Assembly: GCF_902859595.1 (NCBI RefSeq)
Contig: NZ_CADIJQ010000008.1
Span: forward strand, 124,001 to 188,000
DNA length: 64,000 bases
Direction of reading: 5' to 3'
From: Achromobacter kerstersii
GTDB taxonomy: Bacteria; Pseudomonadota; Gammaproteobacteria; Burkholderiales; Burkholderiaceae_B
Translations under genes and position numbers: made by a program
Shown here: positions 36,848 through 46,320 of the stretch, one piece after another
Numbering within the stretch: position 1 is the first letter of the stretch
Layout of the letters: the number at the start of each line of letters is the position of its first letter
Notes under the pieces: model-generated
Told to the model about the DNA's origin: nothing
The model's database searches: none
The model's input: the letters and a program-made list of their open reading frames with translations, nothing else

Positions 36848-39588
36848 TGGATGCCCCTGCCGCCGCCCCTGTCGTTCGGCTATCCGATGTGCGCCTGCGC
36901 TACGGCAGCACCGTGGCGCTGGACGGCATCACGCTGGATATTCCACCCGGCCGCATGGTGGGCCTGATCGGCCCCGACGGTGTGGGCAAGTCCAGCTTGC
37001 TGGCGTTGGTGGCGGGCGCACGCGCGGTGCAGGAAGGCCGCGTCGAAGCCTTGGGCGGTGACATGGCCAACCCCCGGCACCGCGACGACGTCTGCCCGCG
37101 CATCGCCTACATGCCGCAAGGCCTGGGCAAGAATCTGTACCCCACGCTGTCGGTGGAAGAGAACCTGCAATTTTTCGGCCGCCTATTCGGCCACGACGAG
37201 GCCGAGCGCCGCCGCCGCATCGACAGCCTGACGCGCAGCACCGGCATGTCTGCCTTTCTGTCGCGCCCCGCCGGCAAGTTATCGGGTGGCATGAAGCAGA
37301 AGCTGGGCCTGTGCTGCGCGCTGATCCACGACCCTGACCTGCTGATCCTGGATGAACCGACCACCGGCGTCGACCCGCTGGCGCGCGCGCAATTCTGGGA
37401 CTTGATCAACGAGATCCGCCACGAACGTCCGGGCATGAGCGTGATTGTCGCCACCGCCTATATGGACGAAGCGCAGCGCTTTGATTGGCTCATCGCCATG
37501 GACGACGGCCGCGTGCTGGCCACCGGCACGCCCGCTGACCTTACGCAGCGCACCGGCGCGGATTCTCTGGAAGCGGCCTTCATCGCACTGCTGCCCGAAG
37601 CGAAACGCCGGGGCCACAAGCCGGTGGAAATCGTGCCGCTGGCGTTGGACGACAACGCCGAAATCGCCATCGAGGCGCGCGATCTGACCATGCGCTTTGG
37701 CGACTTCGTGGCGGTAGACCACGTGAACTTCCGCATCCGCCGTGGCGAGATCTTCGGCTTTCTGGGATCGAACGGCTGCGGCAAATCCACCACCATGAAA
37801 ATGCTGACGGGCCTGCTGCCCGCCAGCGAAGGCCAGGCCTGGCTGTTCGGCCAGGAGGTCGATCCGCGCAACATTGATACCCGCCGCCGTGTGGGTTATA
37901 TGTCGCAAGCGTTTTCGCTGTATGGCGAGCTGACCGTGCGCCAGAACCTGGTGCTGCATGCCCGGCTGTTCCACGTGCCCGAAGCCGATATCCCGGCGCG
38001 CGTGGACGATATGGTCGCGCGATTCGAATTGGGCGACGTGCTGGACACCTTGCCGGAAAGCCTGCCCATGGGCGTGCGCCAGCGCTTATCGCTGGCGGTG
38101 GCCATGGTGCATAAACCCGAGCTGCTGATCCTGGACGAGCCGACCTCTGGCGTGGACCCCGTTGCGCGCGATGCGTTCTGGCGCTTGCTGATTGCGCTGG
38201 CCCGACAAGACAAGGTCACGATTTTCATCTCGACGCACTTCATGAACGAAGCGCAGCGCTGCGACCGGATGTCGTTGATGCATGCGGGCAAGGTGCTGGT
38301 CAGCGCATCGCCTGCCGAGATCACGCGCATGCGCGGCGCGAAGACGCTGGAAGAAGCGTTCATTGCGTATCTGATCGATGCGGGGGCCGGCACGGCGGCA
38401 AGCGCCGCACCAGAAGACGCCGCCCCCGCCCCGCAGCCAGAACCGCCGCCCGCTCCCCGCCACGGTTTCAGCCTGCAACGCGCACTCAGCTACATGTGGC
38501 GCGAAACGCTGGAACTGCGCCGCGACCCGGTGCGCGCCACCTTGGCGCTGGCGGGGTCGCTGCTGCTGATGTTCGTGATGGGTTACGGCATCAGCCTGGA
38601 TGTGGAAGACCTGCGCTACGCCGTCATGGACCGCGACCAGACGAGCCTTAGCCACAACTACAGCCTGAATCTTTCCGGCTCTCGGTACTTCATCGAACAG
38701 CCGCCTATCTCGGACTACAACGAGATGGACGCGCGCATGCGCAGCGGCGAGCTATCGCTGGCGATCGAGATTCCGCAGGGCTTTGCGCGCGACGTGCAGC
38801 GCGGCAAAGCCGTACAGATCGGCGTGTGGATCGACGGCGCCATGCCGCAGCGCGCGGAAACCATACGCGGCTATGTGCAGGGCATGCATCAAGGCTGGCT
38901 GATGCAGCAGGCGCGCGAACGGCTGGGCGCCAGCGCGCAACAAGCCGTCAGCATCGAAACGCGCTTTCGCTATAACCCCGACGTGCGCAGCCTGCCCGCC
39001 ATGGTGCCGGCCGTGATTCCGCTGTTGCTGCTGATGATGCCCGCCATGCTGACCGCACTTGCCGTCGTGCGCGAAAAGGAACTCGGGTCCATCATCAACC
39101 TGTACGTCACGCCGGTAACGCGGCTGGAATTCCTGCTGGGCAAACAGGCGCCGTATGTTGCGCTGGCCATGTTGAATTTTCTGTTGATGACCTTGCTGGC
39201 CGTGACGCTATTCGGCGTGCCCATCACCGGAAGCTTTATGACGCTGCTGGCGGCCGCGCTGATCTATAACGTGGTGGCCACCGCCATCGGCCTGCTGGCG
39301 TCCACCTTCACACGCAGCCAGATCGCGGCGCTGTTCTTCACGATGATCGGCACGCTGGTGCCCGCGGTGCAATTCGCGGGGCTGTTGAACCCGGTGTCGT
39401 CACTGGAAGGCATGGGGCGGCTGATCGGGCAGATCTATCCCGCCACACACATGCTGACGATCAGCCGTGGCGTGTTCAGCAAGGCGCTGGGGTTTACGGA
39501 TCTGCAGGCCTCGTTCTGGCCGCTGCTGGCCGCAATACCGATCATTCTGGGCGCGTCGGTGCTGCTGCTGAAAAAGCAGGAGACCTGA
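36847..39588 (+). CDS. ABC transporter with two ATPase domains fused to a permease (RbbA/YhiH-like)
   Basis: 913 aa. NBD1 (about 7-230): Walker [10 protein letters not shown], signature LSGGMKQK, Walker [17 protein letters not shown]2 (about 275-500): Walker [10 protein letters not shown] and Walker [14 protein letters not shown], but the signature is altered to LPMGVRQR. An Ala-Pro linker then leads to an ABC-2 permease (about 545-905) with a large periplasmic loop and six predicted helices. Homologues are known both as ribosome-bound RbbA and as part of YhiI-YhiH-YhhJ exporters; the operon here supports export. Confidence 0.9.
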   Translation: MDAPAAAPVVRLSDVRLRYGSTVALDGITLDIPPGRMVGLIGPDGVGKSSLLALVAGARAVQEGRVEALGGDMANPRHRDDVCPRIAYMPQGLGKNLYPTLSVEENLQFFGRLFGHDEAERRRRIDSLTRSTGMSAFLSRPAGKLSGGMKQKLGLCCALIHDPDLLILDEPTTGVDPLARAQFWDLINEIRHERPGMSVIVATAYMDEAQRFDWLIAMDDGRVLATGTPADLTQRTGADSLEAAFIALLPEAKRRGHKPVEIVPLALDDNAEIAIEARDLTMRFGDFVAVDHVNFRIRRGEIFGFLGSNGCGKSTTMKMLTGLLPASEGQAWLFGQEVDPRNIDTRRRVGYMSQAFSLYGELTVRQNLVLHARLFHVPEADIPARVDDMVARFELGDVLDTLPESLPMGVRQRLSLAVAMVHKPELLILDEPTSGVDPVARDAFWRLLIALARQDKVTIFISTHFMNEAQRCDRMSLMHAGKVLVSASPAEITRMRGAKTLEEAFIAYLIDAGAGTAASAAPEDAAPAPQPEPPPAPRHGFSLQRALSYMWRETLELRRDPVRATLALAGSLLLMFVMGYGISLDVEDLRYAVMDRDQTSLSHNYSLNLSGSRYFIEQPPISDYNEMDARMRSGELSLAIEIPQGFARDVQRGKAVQIGVWIDGAMPQRAETIRGYVQGMHQGWLMQQARERLGASAQQAVSIETRFRYNPDVRSLPAMVPAVIPLLLLMMPAMLTALAVVREKELGSIINLYVTPVTRLEFLLGKQAPYVALAMLNFLLMTLLAVTLFGVPITGSFMTLLAAALIYNVVATAIGLLASTFTRSQIAALFFTMIGTLVPAVQFAGLLNPVSSLEGMGRLIGQIYPATHMLTISRGVFSKALGFTDLQASFWPLLAAIPIILGASVLLLKKQET

Positions 39589-40713
39589 ATGCGACATCTA
39601 GCCAACATCTACCGCCTGGGCGTCAAAGAACTATGGAGCCTGGCGCGCGACCCGATGATGCTGATCCTGATCGGCGTGTCGTTCACGCTGATGATCTACA
39701 CCGCGGCCACCGCCGTACCGGAAACGCTGCACAACGCCCCCATCGCGGTGGTGGACGAAGATGCTTCGCCTTTATCGGCGCGCATCACGTCGGCGTTTTA
39801 TCCGCCGCATTTCACACCGCCGGAAACCATCACGTCGGCGCAGGCGGACGCCGGCATGGACGCGGGCCGCTATACGTTTTCGGTCAACATTCCACCCAAC
39901 TTCCAACGCGACGTGTTGGCTGGCCGGCCCGCCGAAATCCAGCTGAACGTGGACGCCACCCGCATGAGCCAGGCGTTCACCGGCAGCAGCTATATCCAGC
40001 AGATCGTCACCGACGAGATCAATGAATTCGTCAATCGCTACCGCGCGCCCACGACGCTGCCCGTAGAGCTGGCCGTGCGTATGCGGTTTAACCCCAACCT
40101 GACGCAGGCCTGGTTTGGCGCGATGATGGAGATCATCAACAACGTCACGATGTTGTCCATCATATTGACCGGCGCCGCGCTGATCCGCGAGCGGGAACAC
40201 GGCACCATCGAACACCTTTTGGTCATGCCAGTGACGCCCACAGAAATCATGGTGGCGAAGGTGTGGTCCATGGGGCTGGTGGTTTTGGTGTCGGCTGGGC
40301 TATCGTTGACGTTCGTCGTGCGTGGCTTGTTGCAGGTGCCGATCGAAGGGTCGGTGGCGCTGTTCCTGGTGGGCGCCGCGTTGCACTTGTTCGCGACCAC
40401 GTCCATGGGCATCTTCATGGCCACGCTTGCACGCAGCATGCCGCAGTTTGGAATGCTGCTCGTGCTGGTGCTGCTGCCACTGCAAATGCTGTCGGGCGGC
40501 ACCACCCCGCGCGAGAGCATGCCGGACTTCGTGCAGAACATCATGTTGGCCGCACCCACGACCCACTTCGTGGAACTGGGCCAGGCCATTCTCTATCGCG
40601 GCGCGGGATTCAGCGTCGTATGGCAACCCTTCCTGGCGCTGACGCTGATTGGCGCCGTTCTATTCGCGTTCTCTCTGGCGCGTTTTCGCAAGACCCTGAG
40701 CCAGATGGCTTGA
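39589..40713 (+). CDS. ABC-2 type permease (YhhJ-like)
   Basis: 374 aa. One N-terminal helix (MLILIGVSFTLMIYTAATAV), a large extracytoplasmic domain (about 45-170), then five helices ending KTLSQMA. REREHGTIEHLLVMPVTPTEIMVAKVW is the ABC-2 hallmark and PLQMLSGGTTPRESMPDFVQ follows near 305. Starts immediately after the RbbA-like stop (TGAATG). It probably pairs with the membrane domain of the preceding protein as the second half of the transporter. Substrate unknown. Confidence 0.9.
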   Translation: MRHLANIYRLGVKELWSLARDPMMLILIGVSFTLMIYTAATAVPETLHNAPIAVVDEDASPLSARITSAFYPPHFTPPETITSAQADAGMDAGRYTFSVNIPPNFQRDVLAGRPAEIQLNVDATRMSQAFTGSSYIQQIVTDEINEFVNRYRAPTTLPVELAVRMRFNPNLTQAWFGAMMEIINNVTMLSIILTGAALIREREHGTIEHLLVMPVTPTEIMVAKVWSMGLVVLVSAGLSLTFVVRGLLQVPIEGSVALFLVGAALHLFATTSMGIFMATLARSMPQFGMLLVLVLLPLQMLSGGTTPRESMPDFVQNIMLAAPTTHFVELGQAILYRGAGFSVVWQPFLALTLIGAVLFAFSLARFRKTLSQMA

Positions 40714-40754
40714 GGGACTGATTCGTTTCCCCTTACCACTTCTTAAAAGGACGG

Positions 40755-41225
40755 ATGATGAATAAGACTACTGCCCCCGCCCCCCAAGGCATCGCCGGCG
40801 CCAACGCCGCCTATTGCCAACGGCTGGCCAAACTTGCGCAAGAGAGCCAGCAACGCTGGATGGAACTGGGCCGACGCCTGGCCGACGACCACACCACGCA
40901 ATACCTGTCAACGCTGGGCCCGCTGGCTCATGGCGGTGACTGGCAACAGATTGCGCCCGCGCTGGGCGAAGTGACGCGCAAGCGATGGCAAAGCCAGCTG
41001 GAAGCCAGCCAGGCGATCACGCACGCCGCGCTTGAGGAACAAGCCGCATTGGCGGCCGGCTTCGGCGAAGCCATGAGCAGCTGGTTCAAAACTGCGACGG
41101 GCGCCGGCATGGCCGTTGGCGCGTCGCCACTGACACAGATGTGGTCGACGATGTCCAACCAGATGGCCGCGGCATGCTCGGCCATGCGCGACGCCAGCCA
41201 GCCGGGAGGCCATCATGACGGCTAA
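40755..41225 (+). CDS. Phasin-like protein
   Basis: 156 aa, helical and Ala-rich, without signal or membrane segments. NAAYCQRLAKLAQESQQRWMELGRRL and KRWQSQLEASQAITHAALEEQAALAAGF have the amphipathic repeats seen in phasins, which coat polyhydroxyalkanoate granules. AAAAGGACGG precedes two adjacent ATG codons (40755, 40758). It starts 41 bases after the permease stop and overlaps phaB by 11 bases, which supports a PHA role. Without the phaB neighbour the call would be weak. Confidence 0.68.
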   Translation: MMNKTTAPAPQGIAGANAAYCQRLAKLAQESQQRWMELGRRLADDHTTQYLSTLGPLAHGGDWQQIAPALGEVTRKRWQSQLEASQAITHAALEEQAALAAGFGEAMSSWFKTATGAGMAVGASPLTQMWSTMSNQMAAACSAMRDASQPGGHHDG

Positions 41226-41958
41226 GCGCACGGCGCTCGTGACCGGCGGCGTTGGCTTGGGGCGGGCCATTGCGCAGGCGCTGCACGATGCCGGCCACGA
41301 CGTGATCGTGACCTACCACGCCAGCGAGGCCAATACCCGCGCGTGGGTGGAACAAGAAGCGGCCAAGGGGCGCCGCTTCGCCATCTATCAGGTGGATGTG
41401 GGCGACTACGCGTCATGCCAGGCATTGATGGGCCGCCTGGAACGCGACGGCCGCCAGATCGATATCCTGATCAACAACGCGGGCATCACGCGCGATGTCC
41501 GGCTGCGCAAAATGAGCTTCGAAAACTGGACCGAAGTCATGCACAGCAATCTGGATTCGATGTTCAACATGACGCAGCCGTTGTGCGGCGGCATGGCCGA
41601 CCGCGGCTGGGGCCGCATCGTGAACATCTCGTCCGTGAATGGCAGCAAGGGCGCGTTCGGGCAAACCAACTACGCCGCATCGAAAGCCGGCATACACGGC
41701 TTCACGAAGTCGCTGGCGCTGGAGCTGGCCAGCAGAGGCGTCACCGTCAACACCGTGTCGCCCGGTTATCTGGACACGCGCATGGTGCAGGCGGTACCCG
41801 AGGAGGTATTGAAGGAAAAGATTCTGCCGCAGATTCCCGTGGGCCGGCTGGGCCAGCCCGAGGAAGTTGCGGCGCTGGTCGCTTTCATTTGCAGCGACGC
41901 CGCCGGCTTCATGACCGGCAGCAATGTGGCCATGAACGGCGGCCAGCATATGTACTGA
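41215..41958 (+). CDS. phaB: Acetoacetyl-CoA reductase (SDR family)
   Basis: 247 aa. NADPH-dependent reduction of acetoacetyl-CoA to 3-hydroxybutyryl-CoA for polyhydroxybutyrate. Catalytic S140, Y153 and K157 are in place (NISSVNGSKGAFGQTNYAASK) and the C-terminus ends TGSNVAMNGGQHMY as in PhaB. The nucleotide-binding loop reads VTGGVGLGRAI, one residue shorter than the usual TGGMGGIG form. No phaC or phaA is in the window. It overlaps the phasin gene and probably belongs to the long exporter transcript. Confidence 0.9.
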   Translation: MTAKRTALVTGGVGLGRAIAQALHDAGHDVIVTYHASEANTRAWVEQEAAKGRRFAIYQVDVGDYASCQALMGRLERDGRQIDILINNAGITRDVRLRKMSFENWTEVMHSNLDSMFNMTQPLCGGMADRGWGRIVNISSVNGSKGAFGQTNYAASKAGIHGFTKSLALELASRGVTVNTVSPGYLDTRMVQAVPEEVLKEKILPQIPVGRLGQPEEVAALVAFICSDAAGFMTGSNVAMNGGQHMY

Positions 41959-42168
41959 TCTCTACTCCCCGGGGCCCTTGCCCCCTGCAAGATCTTGCCC
42001 ACCGCGCCTGCCCACGAACCCGTCGGCAGGCGCGGCTGTTTCAGCGGCGGCAAAAAGGTGCAACTCGGCAGGAAAGGTGCAACCCGCCCCATCAAAACGA
42101 CGTTTGAAACAGCAAGTAACGGGTTAACCCCATATTGTTGTGACGCGTGCCGCCTCGGCGGCAATGCG

Positions 42169-42573
42169 ATGGACAAGGCGCAGTGCGACGCGCGCGTGCG
42201 CACCTTGTGCCAGCACTACCCCGTGCTGCAACGCAAACTGAATGCGCCGGCAGCGTCCTTGTCCGGCGGTGAACGTCAGATTCTGGCGCTGGCGCACGCG
42301 CTGATGCCATCGCCCGGCTTGTTGCTGCTGGATGAACCTTCGGCCGGGCTGTCGCCCAAGACGCTGGGCGAAGTGTTCGAAGCCATTCAACGCATCCGCG
42401 CCAAGGAAAACGTGACGATTCTGATGGTGGAGCAAAACGCCATGGAAGCGCTGCGGATTTCGGATCGTGCGTATGTGCTGTCGATGGGCACGGTCGCCAT
42501 CACGGGTGACGCGCACGCGCTGATGCATGACGAGCAGGTGCGCGAGCTGTATCTGGGCGCCCGCGCGGCGTAG
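42169..42573 (+). pseudogene. C-terminal remnant of a branched-chain amino acid ABC ATPase (livF)
   Basis: 134 codons matching the second half of LivF: ASLSGGERQILALAHALMPSPGLLLLDEPSAGLSPKTL, then VTILMVEQNAMEALRISDRAYVLSMG. The Walker A half (about 100 residues) is missing; the 200 bases upstream hold no P-loop in any frame. No liv permease or binding-protein genes are nearby. It seems to be what is left after a deletion, with its partner genes lost. The frame stays open upstream to 41995 by chance. Confidence 0.85.
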
Positions 42574-42575
42574 GC

Positions 42576-42630
42576 GCTTGCCTGCTGGCGATGTGTGCTT
42601 GCCTGCCGGCGATGTGTGCTTGCCTGCCGG
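42576..42630. repeat. 21-bp tandem repeat, 2.6 copies, between convergent genes
   Basis: GCTTGCCTGC(T/C)GGCGATGTGT at 42576 and 42597, and a partial copy at 42618. It begins three bases after the livF remnant stop. Confidence 0.9.
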
Positions 42631-42647
42631 GCGTATCGGCCCGGCAG
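42622..42647. terminator. Hairpin serving the livF remnant and/or gntR
   Basis: CCTGCCGGGC pairs with GCCCGGCAGG around GTATCG, lying between two convergent stops. No U-tract on either side, so termination strength is uncertain. Confidence 0.5.
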
Positions 42648-42651
42648 GCCT

Positions 42652-43326
42652 TCAGCCGTCTTGGCGCATGCGGTGCATGGCGACCAGATTCTTCTTCGTT
42701 TCAAGGATGTGTTCTTCCACCAAGCGCGCAGCCAACGCGCCGTCCTGTTGTCTACAGGCTTCCAGGATGCGGTAGTGGTCCGATTGCGGGCCTTCCTTGC
42801 CGGTCGCCTGCGACATCATCTCGTGCGTGTAGCGGTCGGTGTTCAGGCCGTATTCCTCGATCAGCCGGCGCAAGCGCGTGTTGTTCGCGGGCGCGCACAA
42901 GGCCAGGTGAAAACGGCGGTTCAGCTCGGCCCATTGCGATACCGAATCGGCCTCGTCGTAGGCTTTCAGAATGGCTTCCAGCGCGTCGAGATCGGCCCGC
43001 GCCATGTTCGGCACGGCTGCGCGCACCGCGTAACCTTCAAGCGCGATGCGGATGTCGAGCAGCTCGCAGATCTGGTCCACGTCCATGCGGATGACCACCG
43101 CGCCCCGGTTCAGGTGATACGCCACCAAGCCTTCCGTTTCCAACTGGCGCAGCGCTTCGCGCACAGGAATGCGGCTGGCCTGAAAGCGCGTGGCCAAGGC
43201 GTCTTGCTTGAGCGGCGTGCCAGCGGGCAAGGCGCCCGTCAGGATTTCGTAGCGCAACTGGTCGCGGATGCGGTGCGGCAAGGCCTGGGCTTTACTGGAC
43301 GTGCCCTTCGTTTTGGTAATGCTCAT
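42652..43326 (-). CDS. GntR-family regulator, FCD subfamily
   Basis: 224 aa from the ATG at 43326 (MSITKTKGTSSK). Winged helix: HRIRDQLRYEILTGALPAGTPLKQDALATRFQASRIPVREALRQLETEGLV. The FCD ligand domain follows with ELLDIRIALEGYAV, ELNRRFHLALCAPANN and a C-terminal His in EEHILETKK, the metal and ligand positions of the family. FCD regulators usually control sugar-acid or amino acid catabolism. Its former target may be the lost liv cluster; that is inference. Confidence 0.88.
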   Translation of the reverse strand: MSITKTKGTSSKAQALPHRIRDQLRYEILTGALPAGTPLKQDALATRFQASRIPVREALRQLETEGLVAYHLNRGAVVIRMDVDQICELLDIRIALEGYAVRAAVPNMARADLDALEAILKAYDEADSVSQWAELNRRFHLALCAPANNTRLRRLIEEYGLNTDRYTHEMMSQATGKEGPQSDHYRILEACRQQDGALAARLVEEHILETKKNLVAMHRMRQDG

Positions 43327-43677
43327 GACTATCGGGGTATCTCTGCGGCGAAGGACAGCGGCCTGCGGCAAACGTCGGAGGTTCCAACGGCGGGCTCCCA
43401 TCGTAGCCGAATGGCCCGTCCTCGGGAACCGGGCGCAGGCGTATCCCCGCTTATGGCCCCTTTTCCTCTGTCTGCGCCTATCTGTGCTGTTTTTTCAGAT
43501 CAAATGCGGCGCGGGCCAAAATCAGATAGCACAGCGTCCTGCCCTGTCACTGCCAGGAATTCAGGGTCGTTCCCCATCAACTGATCCGCTTTTTTAACGG
43601 CTTTCTGAATCTGTACTACATCGCGCGCCGGAACTACTGTCGCAGGGGTAGGACACTTGTTCATCAGGAAGACCGTT
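43327..43677. other. Intergenic region between gntR and cioA, no gene seen
   Basis: 350 bases holding the divergent promoters. The T-rich stretches (CTGTTTTTTCAGATCAAA near 43490 and CGCTTTTTTAACGG near 43590) are candidates for promoter or regulator sites. No full FNR box was found. AGGAAG before 43678 is the cioA ribosome-binding site. Confidence 0.4.
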
Positions 43678-45114
43678 ATGCATGGCGACGCGCTATTGCT
43701 TGCCCGAATTCAATTCGGTTTCACCATTTCTTTTCACATCATTTTTCCCGCGATCACCATTGGGCTGGCCAGCTATCTGGCCGTGCTGGAAGGCCTGTGG
43801 CTGCGCACGCGCAAAACCGTATATCGCGACCTCTATCACTTCTGGACGAAGATCTTCGCCGTCAACTTCGGCATGGGCGTCGTGTCCGGCCTGGTGATGG
43901 CGTACCAGTTCGGCACCAACTGGAGCTTCTTTTCCGATTTCGCCGGCAGCGTGACCGGGCCGTTATTGGCCTATGAAGTGCTGACCGCCTTCTTTCTGGA
44001 AGCCGGCTTTCTGGGCGTGATGCTGTTTGGCTGGTCGCGCGTGGGGCCGGGCCTGCACTTCTTTTCCACCATCATGGTGGCGCTGGGCACGCTGGTTTCA
44101 GCCACCTGGATTCTGGCGTCCAACAGCTGGATGCAGACGCCAGCCGGCTACGAAATCCTGGACGGCCGCGTCGTGCCCACCGACTGGCTGGCCGTGATCT
44201 TCAACCCGTCGTTCCCGTACCGGCTGGCGCACATGGGCATCGCTGCTTTTCTGGCCACCGCGCTGCTGGTGGGCGCGTCCGGCGCGTGGCATCTGCTGCG
44301 CGGTGACCGCAGCCCCGCCGTGAAGAAGATGTTTGCGATGGCCATGGGCATGCTGCTGCTGGTGGCGCCGCTGCAAGCGGTAGTGGGCGATTTCCACGGT
44401 TTGAACACGCTGAAGCACCAGCCCGCGAAGATTGCCGCCATCGAAGGCCATTGGGAAAACGAGCCGGGTGCGGGGGTGCCGCTGACGCTCTTTGGCATCC
44501 CCGACATGGAACGCGAAGCAACGCGCTTTTCGCTGAACGTGCCGCGCTTGGGCAGCCTGATCCTGACGCACAGCTGGGATGGGCAGTTCCCCGGGCTGAA
44601 GTCGTATCCGCCCGAAGACCGCCCCAACGCGGCCGTCGTGTTCTGGTCGTTCCGCATCATGGCGGGGCTGGGCATGCTGATGATTCTGCTGGCGGGTTGG
44701 GCGCTGTGGGCGCGGTGGCGCGGGCGGCTGTATGACTCGCGCGCGCTGCAACGCTTTGCGCTGTGGATGGGGCCGTCGGGCGTCATCGCGATGCTGGCCG
44801 GCTGGTACGTGACGGAGATTGGCCGCCAACCCTGGATCGTCTACGGCGTGATGCGCACCGCCGACGCCGCCACGCCGCATGGCGTGGGTGAACTGACGCT
44901 GACGCTCGCGCTCTTCGTGGTGGTGTACCTGCTGGTGTTTGGCGCCGGCGTGTCGTACATGCTGCGCCTGATCCGCATGGGGCCGGCTCCCGCGCCGGGG
45001 CATGCGCCCTTGTCCGGCGGCCCCGGCGAGCCGCGCCAGCCGTCGCGTCCGCTGTCCGCGGCGTCCACCCTGGCCGGCATCGAGCCGGCGCCCCGCACGC
45101 ATACCGGAGTCTGA
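43678..45114 (+). CDS. cioA: Cyanide-insensitive cytochrome bd-type quinol oxidase subunit I
   Basis: 478 aa from the ATG at 43678 (MHGDALLLARIQFGFTISFHIIFPAITIG). Nine transmembrane helices are expected. Helix I His, GVVSGLVMAYQFGTNW and LEAGFLGVMLFGW are bd subunit I signatures, and the short Q-loop and overall sequence match the CIO subfamily rather than E. coli CydA. Catalyses quinol oxidation with O2 reduction in the inner membrane, useful at low oxygen and under cyanide or sulfide. A Pro-rich tail ends the protein. Co-transcribed with cioB. Confidence 0.94.
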   Translation: MHGDALLLARIQFGFTISFHIIFPAITIGLASYLAVLEGLWLRTRKTVYRDLYHFWTKIFAVNFGMGVVSGLVMAYQFGTNWSFFSDFAGSVTGPLLAYEVLTAFFLEAGFLGVMLFGWSRVGPGLHFFSTIMVALGTLVSATWILASNSWMQTPAGYEILDGRVVPTDWLAVIFNPSFPYRLAHMGIAAFLATALLVGASGAWHLLRGDRSPAVKKMFAMAMGMLLLVAPLQAVVGDFHGLNTLKHQPAKIAAIEGHWENEPGAGVPLTLFGIPDMEREATRFSLNVPRLGSLILTHSWDGQFPGLKSYPPEDRPNAAVVFWSFRIMAGLGMLMILLAGWALWARWRGRLYDSRALQRFALWMGPSGVIAMLAGWYVTEIGRQPWIVYGVMRTADAATPHGVGELTLTLALFVVVYLLVFGAGVSYMLRLIRMGPAPAPGHAPLSGGPGEPRQPSRPLSAASTLAGIEPAPRTHTGV

Positions 45115-45118
45115 CGCC

Positions 45119-46126
45119 ATGGGCATCGACCTTGCATTGATATGGGCCGTCATCATCCTGTTCGGCGTGATGATGTACGTGATCATGGATGGCTTTGATC
45201 TGGGCATTGGCATCCTGTTTCCGCTGATCCGCGACCGCGACGAACGCGACGTCATGGTCAACACCGTCGCCCCTGTGTGGGACGGCAACGAGACCTGGCT
45301 GGTGCTGGGCGGCGCGGGCCTGATGGCGGCGTTCCCCTTGGCGTACTCCGTCATCCTGAGCGCGCTGCACCTGCCGCTGGTCTTCATGCTGCTGGGGCTG
45401 ATCTTTCGCGGCGTGGCGTTCGAATTCCGCTTCAAGGCAGACGAACACCACCGCCCGCTGTGGGACCGCGCGTTTGTGTTCGGCTCTGTCTGCGCAACCT
45501 TCTTCCAGGGCGTGACCTTGGGCGCGTACATCGAAGGCATTCCCGTTGTTGGCCGCGCCTACGCGGGCGGGGCCTGGGATTGGATCAGCCCGTTCTCGAT
45601 GTTCACGGGCCTGGGGCTGGTCGCGGGCTATGCGCTGCTGGGCTGCACGTGGCTGATCATGAAGACCGAAGGCCGGCTGCATCGCCACATGTGCCGCATC
45701 GCGCAGCCGTTGACGCTGGCGCTGCTGGCCGTCATCGCGGTGCTTAGCGCCTGGACGCCGCTTGCGCAGCCGCACATCGCGCAGCGCTGGTTCAGCTTGC
45801 CGAACATGTTCTGGTTCATCCCGGTGCCGGTGCTGGTGGCCGCGGCCGGTTTCGATTTGATCCGCCGCGTGCGCGGCATGCCGTCCGCCGGCCCGTTCCT
45901 GTTGTCGCTGGCGCTGGTGTTCCTGGCGTACAGCGGCCTGGGCATCAGCATCTGGCCCGCCATCATTCCGCCAGACATCTCTATCTGGACGGCAGCTGCG
46001 CCAACGCAAAGCCTGGGCTTCGCATTGGTGGGAGCCTTGCTGATCATTCCGATTATCCTGATGTACACCGCCTGGTCGTACTACGTGTTCCGCGGCAAGG
46101 TCCGCGTTGGCGAGGAGTTCCACTGA
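45119..46126 (+). CDS. cioB: Cyanide-insensitive cytochrome bd-type quinol oxidase subunit II
   Basis: 335 aa. It starts MGIDLALIWAVIILFGVMMYVIMDGFDLGIG, the conserved subunit II N-terminus, and includes VAPVWDGNETWLVLGGAGLMAAFPLAY and GAYIEGIPVVGRAYAGGAWDW. Eight to nine helices. The start lies four bases after the cioA stop, and the stop overlaps the next small gene in the form TGATGG, so all three are coupled. Confidence 0.95.
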   Translation: MGIDLALIWAVIILFGVMMYVIMDGFDLGIGILFPLIRDRDERDVMVNTVAPVWDGNETWLVLGGAGLMAAFPLAYSVILSALHLPLVFMLLGLIFRGVAFEFRFKADEHHRPLWDRAFVFGSVCATFFQGVTLGAYIEGIPVVGRAYAGGAWDWISPFSMFTGLGLVAGYALLGCTWLIMKTEGRLHRHMCRIAQPLTLALLAVIAVLSAWTPLAQPHIAQRWFSLPNMFWFIPVPVLVAAAGFDLIRRVRGMPSAGPFLLSLALVFLAYSGLGISIWPAIIPPDISIWTAAAPTQSLGFALVGALLIIPIILMYTAWSYYVFRGKVRVGEEFH

Positions 46127-46290
46127 TGGCCCGCATGTCTGCTTCCGCATCCCCCAACCCCACCGCGCTGCCCTCGTGGCGCAGCCGCCTGCTGTGGCTG
46201 GCCATGATCTGGGCGGCCAGCGTCGCCGCGTTGGGGGCAGCCGCCTATGCGCTGCGCCTGGTCATGCGCGCCATCGGCATGTCGGCCTGA
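46126..46290 (+). CDS. Small single-helix subunit, DUF2474/CydX-like
   Basis: 54 aa. The start ATG shares a base with the cioB stop. A soluble start (MARMSASASPNPTALPSWRSR) leads into one membrane helix LLWLAMIWAASVAALGAAAYALRLVMR. DUF2474-type short proteins sit at this place after cioAB and resemble CydX, which stabilises the bd oxidase. Assignment is by size, helix and position. Confidence 0.8.
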   Translation: MARMSASASPNPTALPSWRSRLLWLAMIWAASVAALGAAAYALRLVMRAIGMSA

Positions 46291-46320
46291 GCGCCCTTGT
46301 CTTCACCACACGGAACCGCC

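Noticed and set aside
41995..42168. N-terminal half of livF
   Set aside because: The open frame upstream of 42169 has no P-loop or ABC features in any frame; the N-terminal half is absent.
44783..46150. 455-aa open frame on the minus strand across cioA/cioB
   Set aside because: Arg/Gln/His-rich shadow frame opposite well-recognised membrane oxidase genes.
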